DNA of 64,000 bases from Anaerolineae bacterium (GTDB taxonomy: Bacteria; Chloroflexota; Anaerolineae; Aggregatilineales; Phototrophicaceae). Positions 10,017-18,761 of the stretch are shown piece by piece. The translations under genes and the position numbers were made by a program. Where the stretch lies: the NCBI GenBank assembly GCA_022824465.1, contig JAJDZV010000007.1:1-64000 (forward strand), given 5' to 3'. Position 1 is the first letter of the stretch. Every line of letters starts with the position of its first letter. The notes beneath the pieces were generated by a model. That model made no database searches. It was given only the letters and a program-made list of their open reading frames with translations, and was not told where the DNA came from.

Positions 10017-11021
10017 CTAGCGATTGTAGATGATATAGGTGTCGCGCAATTCCTCGCGCAGTTCAAGATAGTGGCGGTAGCGCCTGGGGACGATTTCGCC
10101 CTGCTCGACGGCGCGGCGGACTGCGCAATCCGGCTCGTCGGTATGGGTGCAATTGCTAAACTTGCAATCCAGCACGTAGCGCTCAATGTCGACGTAGTAG
10201 GCGTCCAGTTCGTCCGGCTCGATATCCCAAACCGTTAGCGAACGTATCCCGGGCGTATCGGCAAGGTAACCGCCGCGGTCCAGGCGAATCAGGGCGCTGT
10301 CGCGCGTGGTGTGGACGCCTTCTCGCGATTGCTGGCCGACTGATTTCACCTGCCGTCCCAAGCCCGGCTGGATGCGGTTGAGCAAGCTGGTCTTGCCGAC
10401 GCCGGAGGGACCGGTGAATACCGATATGCCATCGCACAGCAGCGCTTTCAAGACTTCAAGGCCGTCGCCTCGCAACGCGCTGGCGCGGATGACGGGATAG
10501 CCAAGCGGCTCATAAGCCTTCAAGAGTTCGTCGATATGCGGCGCATAGGGCAGGTCGATCTTGTTGAGCACGATCAAAAGGTCCTGGATCTGCGACTTTT
10601 CGCCCGCCACCAGAAGCCGGTCAAGCAGCTTGAGATTTGGGGCGGGCTGCGCCGCCGAGACGACGAAGAGCGCGCGATCGGCGTTGGCGATGACGACCTG
10701 CTCGCGTTCCGCTTGCCCCGACCCGCGTTTGCCGCTTGTGCGGACCGCGCGCGAAAGCACGCTCTTGCGCGGCGCAAGCTCCTCGATCACGCCCATGAGC
10801 TCATCGACGCCTTCTTCGCGGCGCAAGCTAATCGTGGCGCGATCGCCAATGGCGGCGATATCGGACGACATGGCTTCCTCTTTAAGTCGACCGCGCAACT
10901 CGCACATGACCGTGGCCCGGTCCTCCGCCTCGACCCAATAGAAGCCGCTCTGTTCTCTGACGATCAAGCCTGTATAGCTTTCGTGCAATCCTCTGCCTCC
11001 AGATTGCCTGGTCACTCCCAA
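10017..11021 (-). CDS. rsgA: Ribosome small subunit-dependent GTPase A
   Basis: 334 aa; GPSGVGKTSLLNRI, LNKIDL, DTPGIR circularly permuted G motifs and the C-(N)C-H-EPDC zinc site. Confidence 0.95.
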   Translation of the reverse strand: MGVTRQSGGRGLHESYTGLIVREQSGFYWVEAEDRATVMCELRGRLKEEAMSSDIAAIGDRATISLRREEGVDELMGVIEELAPRKSVLSRAVRTSGKRGSGQAEREQVVIANADRALFVVSAAQPAPNLKLLDRLLVAGEKSQIQDLLIVLNKIDLPYAPHIDELLKAYEPLGYPVIRASALRGDGLEVLKALLCDGISVFTGPSGVGKTSLLNRIQPGLGRQVKSVGQQSREGVHTTRDSALIRLDRGGYLADTPGIRSLTVWDIEPDELDAYYVDIERYVLDCKFSNCTHTDEPDCAVRRAVEQGEIVPRRYRHYLELREELRDTYIIYNR

Positions 11022-11153
11022 TTATAACGACTGACGTGGCGAGGGCGATAGGAAGTCGGCAAATCAGCCGCGCGCCAGTTATCAATGGGCAAGCCCGGTG
11101 ATTTGGAGTAAACTCGGCGGATGAACGTAGTTCAGTATAATTGAGGCAATGAC

Positions 11154-11948
11154 GTGGACGAAGAGACTGGCGCAACAAAGACTACTTATGCGCGCGGCGG
11201 CAGCCACGACTCAGGTGTGATATTGCATTACGTGGCGATCGCCGTGGTATGTTTCGTCATCGGGCTGATCGTCGGCAGATCCGCGCCCGTACCCTCATCC
11301 GAGCAGGCGCCGGTCGCTTTTGATGAGGCGCAGCTCCGCGCGGTCGTAGCCAGCGTCCTCGAAGAACGCGCGCAAGCCGACGCTGCCGAAGGAGGACCCG
11401 ACAGATTTGCCCTGGTCGATGACGACCCCTATTTGGGCGCCGTCGATGCGCCAATCGTCATCGTCGAATTCAGCGACTTCTTCTGCGGCTACTGCAAGCG
11501 GCATTTCGACCAGACTTTCGCGCCACTGCTGGAAAACTACGGCGGGCATATTCGTTATGTCTACCGGGATTTCGCCCGCTTGACGCAAGAATCAACGCCG
11601 GCCGCCGCCGCCGCTCAATGCGCCTTTGAGCAGGGCAAATTCTGGGAGTTCCACGGCGATTTCTTCTCCAATCAGGATTCGCTGGGCGCGGATTTCTATC
11701 TAGCAACCGCCGAAAAACACGCGCTTGATATGACGCGATTTGCCGAATGCCTGGAAGAAGGGCGCTACGTCAACGAGGTCGAGATTGACGGGCTGGATGG
11801 CCAACTGGCTGGCGTGCGCGGAACGCCGGGCTTCTTCATCAACGGCCAGATACTCAGTGGCGCGCAACCCTACAGCATCTTCGAGCGCATGGTGCAGCGC
11901 GAGCTCGACAAAGCTGGCATCGACTGGCGCGCTGAAGCCGCCGGTTAA
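11154..11948 (+). CDS. DsbA-family thioredoxin-fold oxidoreductase, membrane anchored
   Basis: 264 aa, GTG start; one N-terminal TM segment; EFSDFFCGYCKRHF active site; GVRGTPGFFING cis-Pro region. Confidence 0.9.
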   Translation: MDEETGATKTTYARGGSHDSGVILHYVAIAVVCFVIGLIVGRSAPVPSSEQAPVAFDEAQLRAVVASVLEERAQADAAEGGPDRFALVDDDPYLGAVDAPIVIVEFSDFFCGYCKRHFDQTFAPLLENYGGHIRYVYRDFARLTQESTPAAAAAQCAFEQGKFWEFHGDFFSNQDSLGADFYLATAEKHALDMTRFAECLEEGRYVNEVEIDGLDGQLAGVRGTPGFFINGQILSGAQPYSIFERMVQRELDKAGIDWRAEAAG

Positions 11949-12055
11949 TGCCGGACAACTGCGAGCTTCACAAGGTCCCTCAATTGCGCGGGACTATGAC
12001 TCGACGTCGCGCGGCACAGCTATGCGGACTGTGACGAACGATCAGACAGCGAAAA

Positions 12056-13375
12056 ATGACCAAGCGCGGAAAGCGACAATCACGCGACAAGCGCAATACG
12101 CAGGCGCAGAGCCGCGGCGATGTCATCGACCTGGAAATTAGCGAATTGGCGCATGGCGGGCGCGGGCTCGGCTGGCATCATGGCAAGCCGGTCTTCGTGC
12201 CCTATACGCTTCCCGGTGAAGCGATTACCGCCGAAATTACCGGCGGGCGCAAGAATGTGACCTTCGCGCGCGGCTTGCGACTCACGACGGCTTCCGGCGA
12301 CCGCGTCGTGCCAAGCTGCCCTCACTTCGGTCCGGGGCAATGCTGGGGTTGCCAGTGGCAGCATATTGACTACCCCGCCCAACTGCTGCTGAAACAAGAC
12401 ATCGTTGCCGACCAGCTTTCTCGCCAGGGCAAGCTGCCCGATAAGCTCATTGATTCCGCCCTGAGGTCCCCGCTGCCGGCGACATCCCTCTGGCAATACA
12501 ATCACACGCTCAGCTTGCTGCGCGATGAGTCCGGTTCCTGGGGCTTGCGGCGTGATGGCGGCGGCATCCAGGCGATCGGCGAATGCCACATTGCTCACCC
12601 AGCGCTGCTTGACCTTCTGGCGCGAATCGACTTCGATTATCACTTTGCCCGCCGCCTGACCTTGCGGCGCGGTACCGACGGGCGCTTGATGCTGATCCTC
12701 GAAGTCAAAGCCGAAAAAGCGCCGGAACTGCGCGCCGATATTCCGCTAAGCGTCAATTTGATCTTGCCCGACCGCGAGCCAGTCAATCTCATCGGCGACG
12801 CGCATAGCCATTTCGACGTTGCCGGACGACGCTTCCGCGTGACCGCCGGCGCGTACATTCGACCAAGCGTCGACGGAATCGAACGGCTGGTCGCCGAAGT
12901 CCAACGGGCGCTGCAATTGCCAGGCGGAGGCAGAGCCCTCGACCTCTATGCGGGCGTCGGCGTCTACAGCGCCATTATCGCCGCCGGCGCCGAGCTTGTA
13001 ACCCTCGTAGAGAGCTATCCGCCCGCGGCCAACGACGCCGATTCGAATCTCAAAGACTTCGACAACATCGATGTGATCGAAGGCGCGGTCGAGACGGTAC
13101 TCGCCGAGCTCGCGGACGCCGACGCGCGCTACGATGCCGCCGTCGTCGATCCGCCGCCGGCCGGCGTAAGTCGGGATGTGATTGACGGACTCGCTCGGCT
13201 GGAGGTAGAGCGGCTGGTTTACGTCAGTGGCGATCCCGCTTCTCTGGCGCGCGACTGCCAGCCCTTGCTCTCGGCAGGTTATCATTTGCGCGCGGTTCAG
13301 CCGATTGATACCGCGCCGCATACTTTCTATATCACTTGCGTCGCGCGTTTCGAGCGTCAGCCGATGAGCGCCTGA
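12056..13375 (+). CDS. Class I SAM-dependent RNA methyltransferase, TrmA/RlmD family (degenerate catalytic motifs)
   Basis: 439 aa; TRAM-like N-terminus, C-x7-CWGC cluster, ALDLYAGVGVYS SAM motif, VVDPPPAG and YVSGDPASLARD. Confidence 0.88.
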   Translation: MTKRGKRQSRDKRNTQAQSRGDVIDLEISELAHGGRGLGWHHGKPVFVPYTLPGEAITAEITGGRKNVTFARGLRLTTASGDRVVPSCPHFGPGQCWGCQWQHIDYPAQLLLKQDIVADQLSRQGKLPDKLIDSALRSPLPATSLWQYNHTLSLLRDESGSWGLRRDGGGIQAIGECHIAHPALLDLLARIDFDYHFARRLTLRRGTDGRLMLILEVKAEKAPELRADIPLSVNLILPDREPVNLIGDAHSHFDVAGRRFRVTAGAYIRPSVDGIERLVAEVQRALQLPGGGRALDLYAGVGVYSAIIAAGAELVTLVESYPPAANDADSNLKDFDNIDVIEGAVETVLAELADADARYDAAVVDPPPAGVSRDVIDGLARLEVERLVYVSGDPASLARDCQPLLSAGYHLRAVQPIDTAPHTFYITCVARFERQPMSA

Positions 13376-14478
13376 AGCGCCTCAATCAGCCGGTCTATAT
13401 CGTCCGGCGAGTTGTAGGCTTGCACCGAAACCCGTACCGCGCAAATGCCCTTGTATTTTCCCAGCGGCACTTCTATGCGATACTCGTCGTAGAGACGCGT
13501 CTTGACTGCCGACGCGTCGCAATCAGGCAGCAAGATCGTCACCATCTGCGCGAACTGATCGCGCGACAGGGGCGGTAGTCCGTACAGACCGCAGAGCCGC
13601 GATTGCGCCTCGGCCGCCAGTCGATGACATCGAGCGCGAACCTGATCCCAATTGTTTTGGCGCTGGTAGTCTATGGCGGTCGGAACCGTCAGATAGGGCG
13701 CGATATCCCGCGTGCCGTCCCATTCGTTGCGCTCGACGAAGCCGCTGCCATCAAGCCAGCCATGCGATATCACCAGCGGCTCGATCAGCCCGTGATGCTC
13801 CGCGCGGACATGCAGAAAACCGGATCCCTTGGGCGCGCAAAGCCACTTATGGAAGTTGCCGCTGTACATATCAGCGTCGATAGCCGCCAGATCGAGGGGC
13901 AATTGCCCGGGCGCATGGGCGCCGTCGATGATCGTCACGATGCCAAGCTCGCGCGCGCGGCGGCAGATTCCGGCGACCGGGAAGATCAACGCGCTTGGCG
14001 ATGTGATGTGGCTGATGACGATGACTTTCGTCCGCTCGCTGGCGTCAGCGAAAAACGCGTCGATGAAAGCCTCATCCGAAGTATAAGGCAACTGCGCCTC
14101 GTGCTTGATGACGCGCGCGCCGGTCTTCATCGCCACGAATTCAAGCAGTCGGTTCACGGCGCCGTATTCGTGCGTGCTGGTCAGGATTTCGTCGCCGGCG
14201 TCCAGGTGAAGAGAGCGCAGCGCCAGATTCACGCCTGTGGTGGCGTTGGTGACGAATACGATATCGTCGGCGCAAACATTGAGGTACTCGGCGACACGAG
14301 CGCGCGCGTCCGCCATGAGCGCGGGCCGCTTCCGCAACAGAAACTCGATCGGCTGCCGTTCAAGCGCCAATTGCCAGGCTTGATATCGCTCGAAGACCGG
14401 CCGCGGGCAAGCGCCGAAAGAACCGTGGTTGAGAAATATGATGTCATCACGGATGAGAAAATCTGCGCGCGTCGGCAT
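13357..14478 (-). CDS. Aminotransferase class V family protein (isopenicillin-N epimerase-like)
   Basis: 373 aa; LNHGSFGACP, TNATTGVNLALRSL, IDGAHAPGQLPLDL, YSGNFHKWLCAPKGSGFL (PLP lysine). Confidence 0.92.
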   Translation of the reverse strand: MPTRADFLIRDDIIFLNHGSFGACPRPVFERYQAWQLALERQPIEFLLRKRPALMADARARVAEYLNVCADDIVFVTNATTGVNLALRSLHLDAGDEILTSTHEYGAVNRLLEFVAMKTGARVIKHEAQLPYTSDEAFIDAFFADASERTKVIVISHITSPSALIFPVAGICRRARELGIVTIIDGAHAPGQLPLDLAAIDADMYSGNFHKWLCAPKGSGFLHVRAEHHGLIEPLVISHGWLDGSGFVERNEWDGTRDIAPYLTVPTAIDYQRQNNWDQVRARCHRLAAEAQSRLCGLYGLPPLSRDQFAQMVTILLPDCDASAVKTRLYDEYRIEVPLGKYKGICAVRVSVQAYNSPDDIDRLIEALQALIG

Positions 14479-14589
14479 GGCGACCGGTCTTTGGGCTAGA
14501 GATTGGCAATCCGCGCCATTCTAGCGCAGATCCGCTGGCAGCGCCCGATCCCGATCAACTAGATTGGTCACTTCGGATTCGCCGAGCGC

Positions 14590-15471
14590 TCAGCATTGCG
14601 AATCTAGCGAAAAGCGGACGATGCGGTCGAGGCTCGCGTAATCTTGCAAGACGATCGCTTCCAACTGCAGTCTTTCAGCGACGAGCCGCTTGACCGCATC
14701 CCCCTGGTTCGCGCCGATCTCAAGCAAGACATCAGCCCTCGGCGCGCATACAAATTGCAACTGCTCCAACAGCCGGCGGATAAGCGCCAAGCCGTCGGCG
14801 CCGCCATCAAGCGCCAGCCGCGGTTCCCAGTCGCTGACCGCCAGCCCAGGCAAATCATCCGTGGCGATATAGGGCAAGTTCGCCATGAGCAGGTCCAGCT
14901 TGACGCCGCGTTCGATCAAGGGCTGCGCCAGGTCTCCCCGGCTGAAGGCGATATCGGCTCCATGGCGCTTGGCATTGCGGCGCGCCACGTTTAATGCCGC
15001 TTCACTGATGTCGGTGGCGCAGACCTTGCTCCGCGGTCGCTGGCGCGCCAAAGCGATGGCGAGCGCTCCGCTGCCCGTGCCGATATCGGCGACGGCTTTC
15101 GCCTGCCTTGGCTCAACAAGCCGCAGCGCCTCTTCCAGCAGCAGTTCGGTCTCCGGGCGCGGGATAAGCACCGATGGCGTGACCTGAAGCGCAATATCGT
15201 AGAAGCCTCTTTCGCCGAGGATATACGCGACGGGTTCACCAGCGGCGCGGCGCGCAAGCATCGAATCGAACGCGCGCAGCTCCTTCGCCTGTAATTCGTA
15301 TTCGCCATGGGCATATAGAAAAGCCCGCTCCGCCTTTAGCGCCTGTGCCAGCAGCGCTTGCGCGTCGAGATCGGCCGACGCCGACGGCATTAACCTGGAG
15401 CGCGCCCGACGCAGTACTGCGCCGACGGTGGCAGCTTCTTGCCTCGCGGCAGCATCAATGGCGACAGTCAC
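14590..15471 (-). CDS. prmC: Peptide chain release factor N5-glutamine methyltransferase
   Basis: 293 aa; GERGFYDIALQVTPSVLIPRPETELLLEEAL, ADIGTGSGALAIALA, ANLPY; immediately follows prfA. Confidence 0.94.
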   Translation of the reverse strand: MTVAIDAAARQEAATVGAVLRRARSRLMPSASADLDAQALLAQALKAERAFLYAHGEYELQAKELRAFDSMLARRAAGEPVAYILGERGFYDIALQVTPSVLIPRPETELLLEEALRLVEPRQAKAVADIGTGSGALAIALARQRPRSKVCATDISEAALNVARRNAKRHGADIAFSRGDLAQPLIERGVKLDLLMANLPYIATDDLPGLAVSDWEPRLALDGGADGLALIRRLLEQLQFVCAPRADVLLEIGANQGDAVKRLVAERLQLEAIVLQDYASLDRIVRFSLDSQC

Positions 15472-16538
15472 GCCACCCCGCCAACCGCGAGTTGCTCCGC
15501 CTGCTCCTGGGTCGCCAGCTGATCGATAAAGTTATCGAGTTCGCCGTCCATGACCGCCGGCAGATTGAAGCTGCTGTAGCCGATGCGATGATCAGTGACG
15601 CGACCTTGCGGATAGTTATAGGTGCGGATTTTCTCGCTGCGGTCGCCACTGCCGACCTGACCGCGACGCTCGGCATCCCGTTCGGAACGCTGTCGCTCGA
15701 CTTCCGCCTCATACAGACGCGCAATCAAGACCTGCTTGGCGCGCATCTTGTTTTGCAATTGGCTGCGCTCGTCCTGCATCTCGACGACCAAGCCGCTGGG
15801 TTTGTGAATGAGACGCACCGCCGAATCCGTTGTATTTACCGATTGCCCGCCTGCGCCTCGAGAGCGAAAGACCTGAGTCTCGACATCGCTCATATTCAGT
15901 TGCACATCGACTTCGTCCATCTCAGCCAAGACCGCAACCGTCGCCGTGCTGGTATGAATGCGCCCCTGGCTCTCGGTCGTCGGCACTCGCTGAACCCGAT
16001 GCACGCCGCTTTCGTACTTCAAGCGGCTGAATGCGCCATCGCCCTTGATCTCAAAAGTGACGTTCTTGAACACGCTGTTGCCCTGCTCATGGACATCCAA
16101 CAGTTGGACTTTCCAGCGCTTCGATTCGGCATAGCGCATATACAGCCGCATAAGATCGCCGGCGAATATGCCCGCTTCATCGCCGCCGGCGCCAGCCCTT
16201 ATCTCCACGATCACATTCTTGCTGTCTCGCGGATCCTTGGGCAAGAGCAGCAAGCGCAGCGACTCCAGCAGTTCAGCGGCGCTCGCCTCGAGTTGCGCCG
16301 CTTCTTCCTGCGCCATCTCACGCATGTCGGCATCATCAACATTGGCGAGTTCGCGCGCCTCCTCAAGCTCCTGCGACTGCTTTTGATACAGACGATATGC
16401 GTCCACAATCGCTTGCAAGCTGGCGCGTTCCTTCGCCAAGTCCGCCACTCTCTCGAAGTCGGCGGCGATGGCGGGGTCGCCCATCATAGCTTCCAGTTCA
16501 TTGTAGCGGCTTTCAACTTCCGCCAGTTTTTCCAGCAT
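15468..16538 (-). CDS. prfA: Peptide chain release factor 1
   Basis: 356 aa; [22 protein letters not shown]-like, [25 protein letters not shown] (GGQ). Confidence 0.97.
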   Translation of the reverse strand: [356 protein letters not shown]

Positions 16539-16770
16539 GGGCTAACTCAGTTCGTTTCTCAAATGGTTCACATGGTCGGAGGGCGGTCGCCCACGGATCG
16601 GCGCAGACGGACAGATGCTGTGAAAGCGCGGGCAAGCTTGCTAAAATTCGTCCAGCCGCAAGAGCTTGCGACAAATCGGTTTGAGGTACATTGCGCCTAT
16701 TATACTCGGCTGCAACAAGCTGCAAAGGCGGAAGTCAAGCCGCGCGACTCAATGCTGATAAGGCCAACGG

Positions 16771-17724
16771 ATGCGAGCAGTGAAGATTCTGAGGACACCT
16801 GACGAACGCTTCGCCAATCTGCCGGAATACAAATTCGCGCCGCATTACGCGCAAGTCGGCGATACGCGGCTCCACTTCGTCGATGAAGGCGCGGGCGCTG
16901 ATACCGTGCTCTGCTTGCATGGCGAGCCGACCTGGTCATACCTCTACCGGCGCATGATCCCGCCCCTGGCCGCGCATTGCCGCGTCGTGGCGCCGGACAT
17001 GGTCGGATTCGGCAAGTCCGACAAATACGAAGACGAAGACGACTACAGCTTCCACATGCACTATGGCAGACTTCTGGGATTGATCGAAACGCTGAACCTG
17101 CAAAATATCACGCTGGTCTGCCAGGACTGGGGCGGTTTGCTGGGCTTGACCTTGGCCGCGAACGAAGCGCATCGCTTCGTGCGCCTGGTCGTGCTGAATA
17201 CCTTCCTGCCCACGGGCGGAGAGAAAATCAGCGAGGCTTTCTTGCAGTGGCGCGCCTTCAGCCAGAAGGTTGGCAAGCGCATGCAGATCGGACGGCTGAT
17301 CGCGCAGACAATTACCAACTATCAGCTGCCGGCCGAAATCATCGCCGCCTATGACGCGCCCTACCCCAACGACAGCTACAAAGCCGGCGCGGCCGTGTTT
17401 CCCTCGCTCGTGCCAATCTCGCAGGAGATGCCCGGCGCGGCCGAGATGCGGGCGGCGCGAGAGCAACTTGCGCGCTGGACCAAGCCCGCCCTGGTGATGT
17501 TCAGCGACGGCGACCCGATTCTAGGCGGCGCGGCCAGCTTCTTCCGGCGGCTCATACCCAGCGCCTCTGATCAGCCTAAAATAACGATTCGCGGCGCGGG
17601 CCACTTCCTGCAGGAAGAGCGAGGCGAAGCGATTGCCGGCCAGGTCATCGCCTTCATCAAGCGCACGCCAATTCCGCCGGACCAGCCTCGTGCCGGGGCA
17701 AGCGATAAAGGGACAAGGGCATGA
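16771..17724 (+). CDS. Haloalkane dehalogenase-like alpha/beta hydrolase
   Basis: 317 aa; HGEPTWSYLYRRMIPPL, CQDWGGLLGLTLA nucleophile elbow, GAGHFLQEERGE. Confidence 0.9.
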   Translation: MRAVKILRTPDERFANLPEYKFAPHYAQVGDTRLHFVDEGAGADTVLCLHGEPTWSYLYRRMIPPLAAHCRVVAPDMVGFGKSDKYEDEDDYSFHMHYGRLLGLIETLNLQNITLVCQDWGGLLGLTLAANEAHRFVRLVVLNTFLPTGGEKISEAFLQWRAFSQKVGKRMQIGRLIAQTITNYQLPAEIIAAYDAPYPNDSYKAGAAVFPSLVPISQEMPGAAEMRAAREQLARWTKPALVMFSDGDPILGGAASFFRRLIPSASDQPKITIRGAGHFLQEERGEAIAGQVIAFIKRTPIPPDQPRAGASDKGTRA

Positions 17725-18683
17725 CCGCGAACCAGCTGAAACGCAATCCGGGCATCCCGCTGGATATGGGCTGGGTGCGCAATACGACGGTCAATCTCAG
17801 CGCCACCAAGCGCCGCGCCCAGACGCTTGCAACCCGTCGCAGCGTAAAAAAAGATTGGCAGGCGGCTTGGCTGCTGCGGGCTATCACAATGATCGATCTG
17901 ACGACCCTGGCAGGCGACGACACCCCCGGCAAGGTCACCCGGCTCTGCGCCAAGGCGCGGCAGCCATTGCGCCAGGATATCATCGATGCGCTGGATGTCG
18001 CCGCGCTGCAACTGACGGTCGGCGCGGTCTGCGTCTATCATCAACGCGTCAAGGACGCTTTGGCGGCGCTACGAGGCACAGACATACCCGTAGCCGCCGT
18101 CTCCACTGGCTTTCCCGCCGGGCTCAGCCCCTACCCCCAGCGTATCGAAGAGATTCACCAGTCTGTCGAAGCTGGCGCTGACGAGATCGACATCGTCATT
18201 TCACGCGAGCATGTGCTGCGCGGCGATTGGCTGGCGCTTTACGACGAGGTCCGCGAGATGCGGCGCGCCTGTGGCGACGCGCACATAAAAACTATCCTGG
18301 CAACCGGCGAGCTGGGACCGCTCTGGCATGTGGCGCAGGCGAGCAAGGTATGCATGATGGCCGGCGCCGACTTCATCAAAACGAGCACAGGCAAAGAACC
18401 GATGAACGCTACGTTGGAAGTCGGCTTGACCATGGTCCGCGAGATCCGCGCCTATCAAGCGCTGACCGGTTACCAAATTGGCTTCAAACCGGCCGGCGGA
18501 ATCCGCAGCGCCAAAGACGCCCTGAACTGGCTCATCCTCATCAAAGAAGAATTGGGCGACGACTGGCTCAACAGTCGGCTCTTCCGCTTCGGCGCCTCTG
18601 GCTTGCTCACGGACATCGAGCGACAACTCTCCCATCACGTCACCGGACGCTACGCCGCACGGCATCACATGCCTATGGCATAG
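17721..18683 (+). CDS. deoC: Deoxyribose-phosphate aldolase
   Basis: 320 aa; MIDLTTLAGDDTPGKV, AVSTGFPAGLSPYPQRIEEI, GADEIDIVI, FIKTSTGKEP, GFKPAGGIRS. ATGA overlap with upstream gene. Confidence 0.94.
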   Translation: MTANQLKRNPGIPLDMGWVRNTTVNLSATKRRAQTLATRRSVKKDWQAAWLLRAITMIDLTTLAGDDTPGKVTRLCAKARQPLRQDIIDALDVAALQLTVGAVCVYHQRVKDALAALRGTDIPVAAVSTGFPAGLSPYPQRIEEIHQSVEAGADEIDIVISREHVLRGDWLALYDEVREMRRACGDAHIKTILATGELGPLWHVAQASKVCMMAGADFIKTSTGKEPMNATLEVGLTMVREIRAYQALTGYQIGFKPAGGIRSAKDALNWLILIKEELGDDWLNSRLFRFGASGLLTDIERQLSHHVTGRYAARHHMPMA

Positions 18684-18761
18684 AGCCGCGCCTTTGCGTC
18701 TTTCCGCCGTCAACTCTATACTTCCCTGCAATGGCAATTTGGAACTGCCGTCCGCCCGACC

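Noticed and set aside
15345-16802. 485 aa plus-strand ORF
   Set aside because: Antisense to prmC/prfA.
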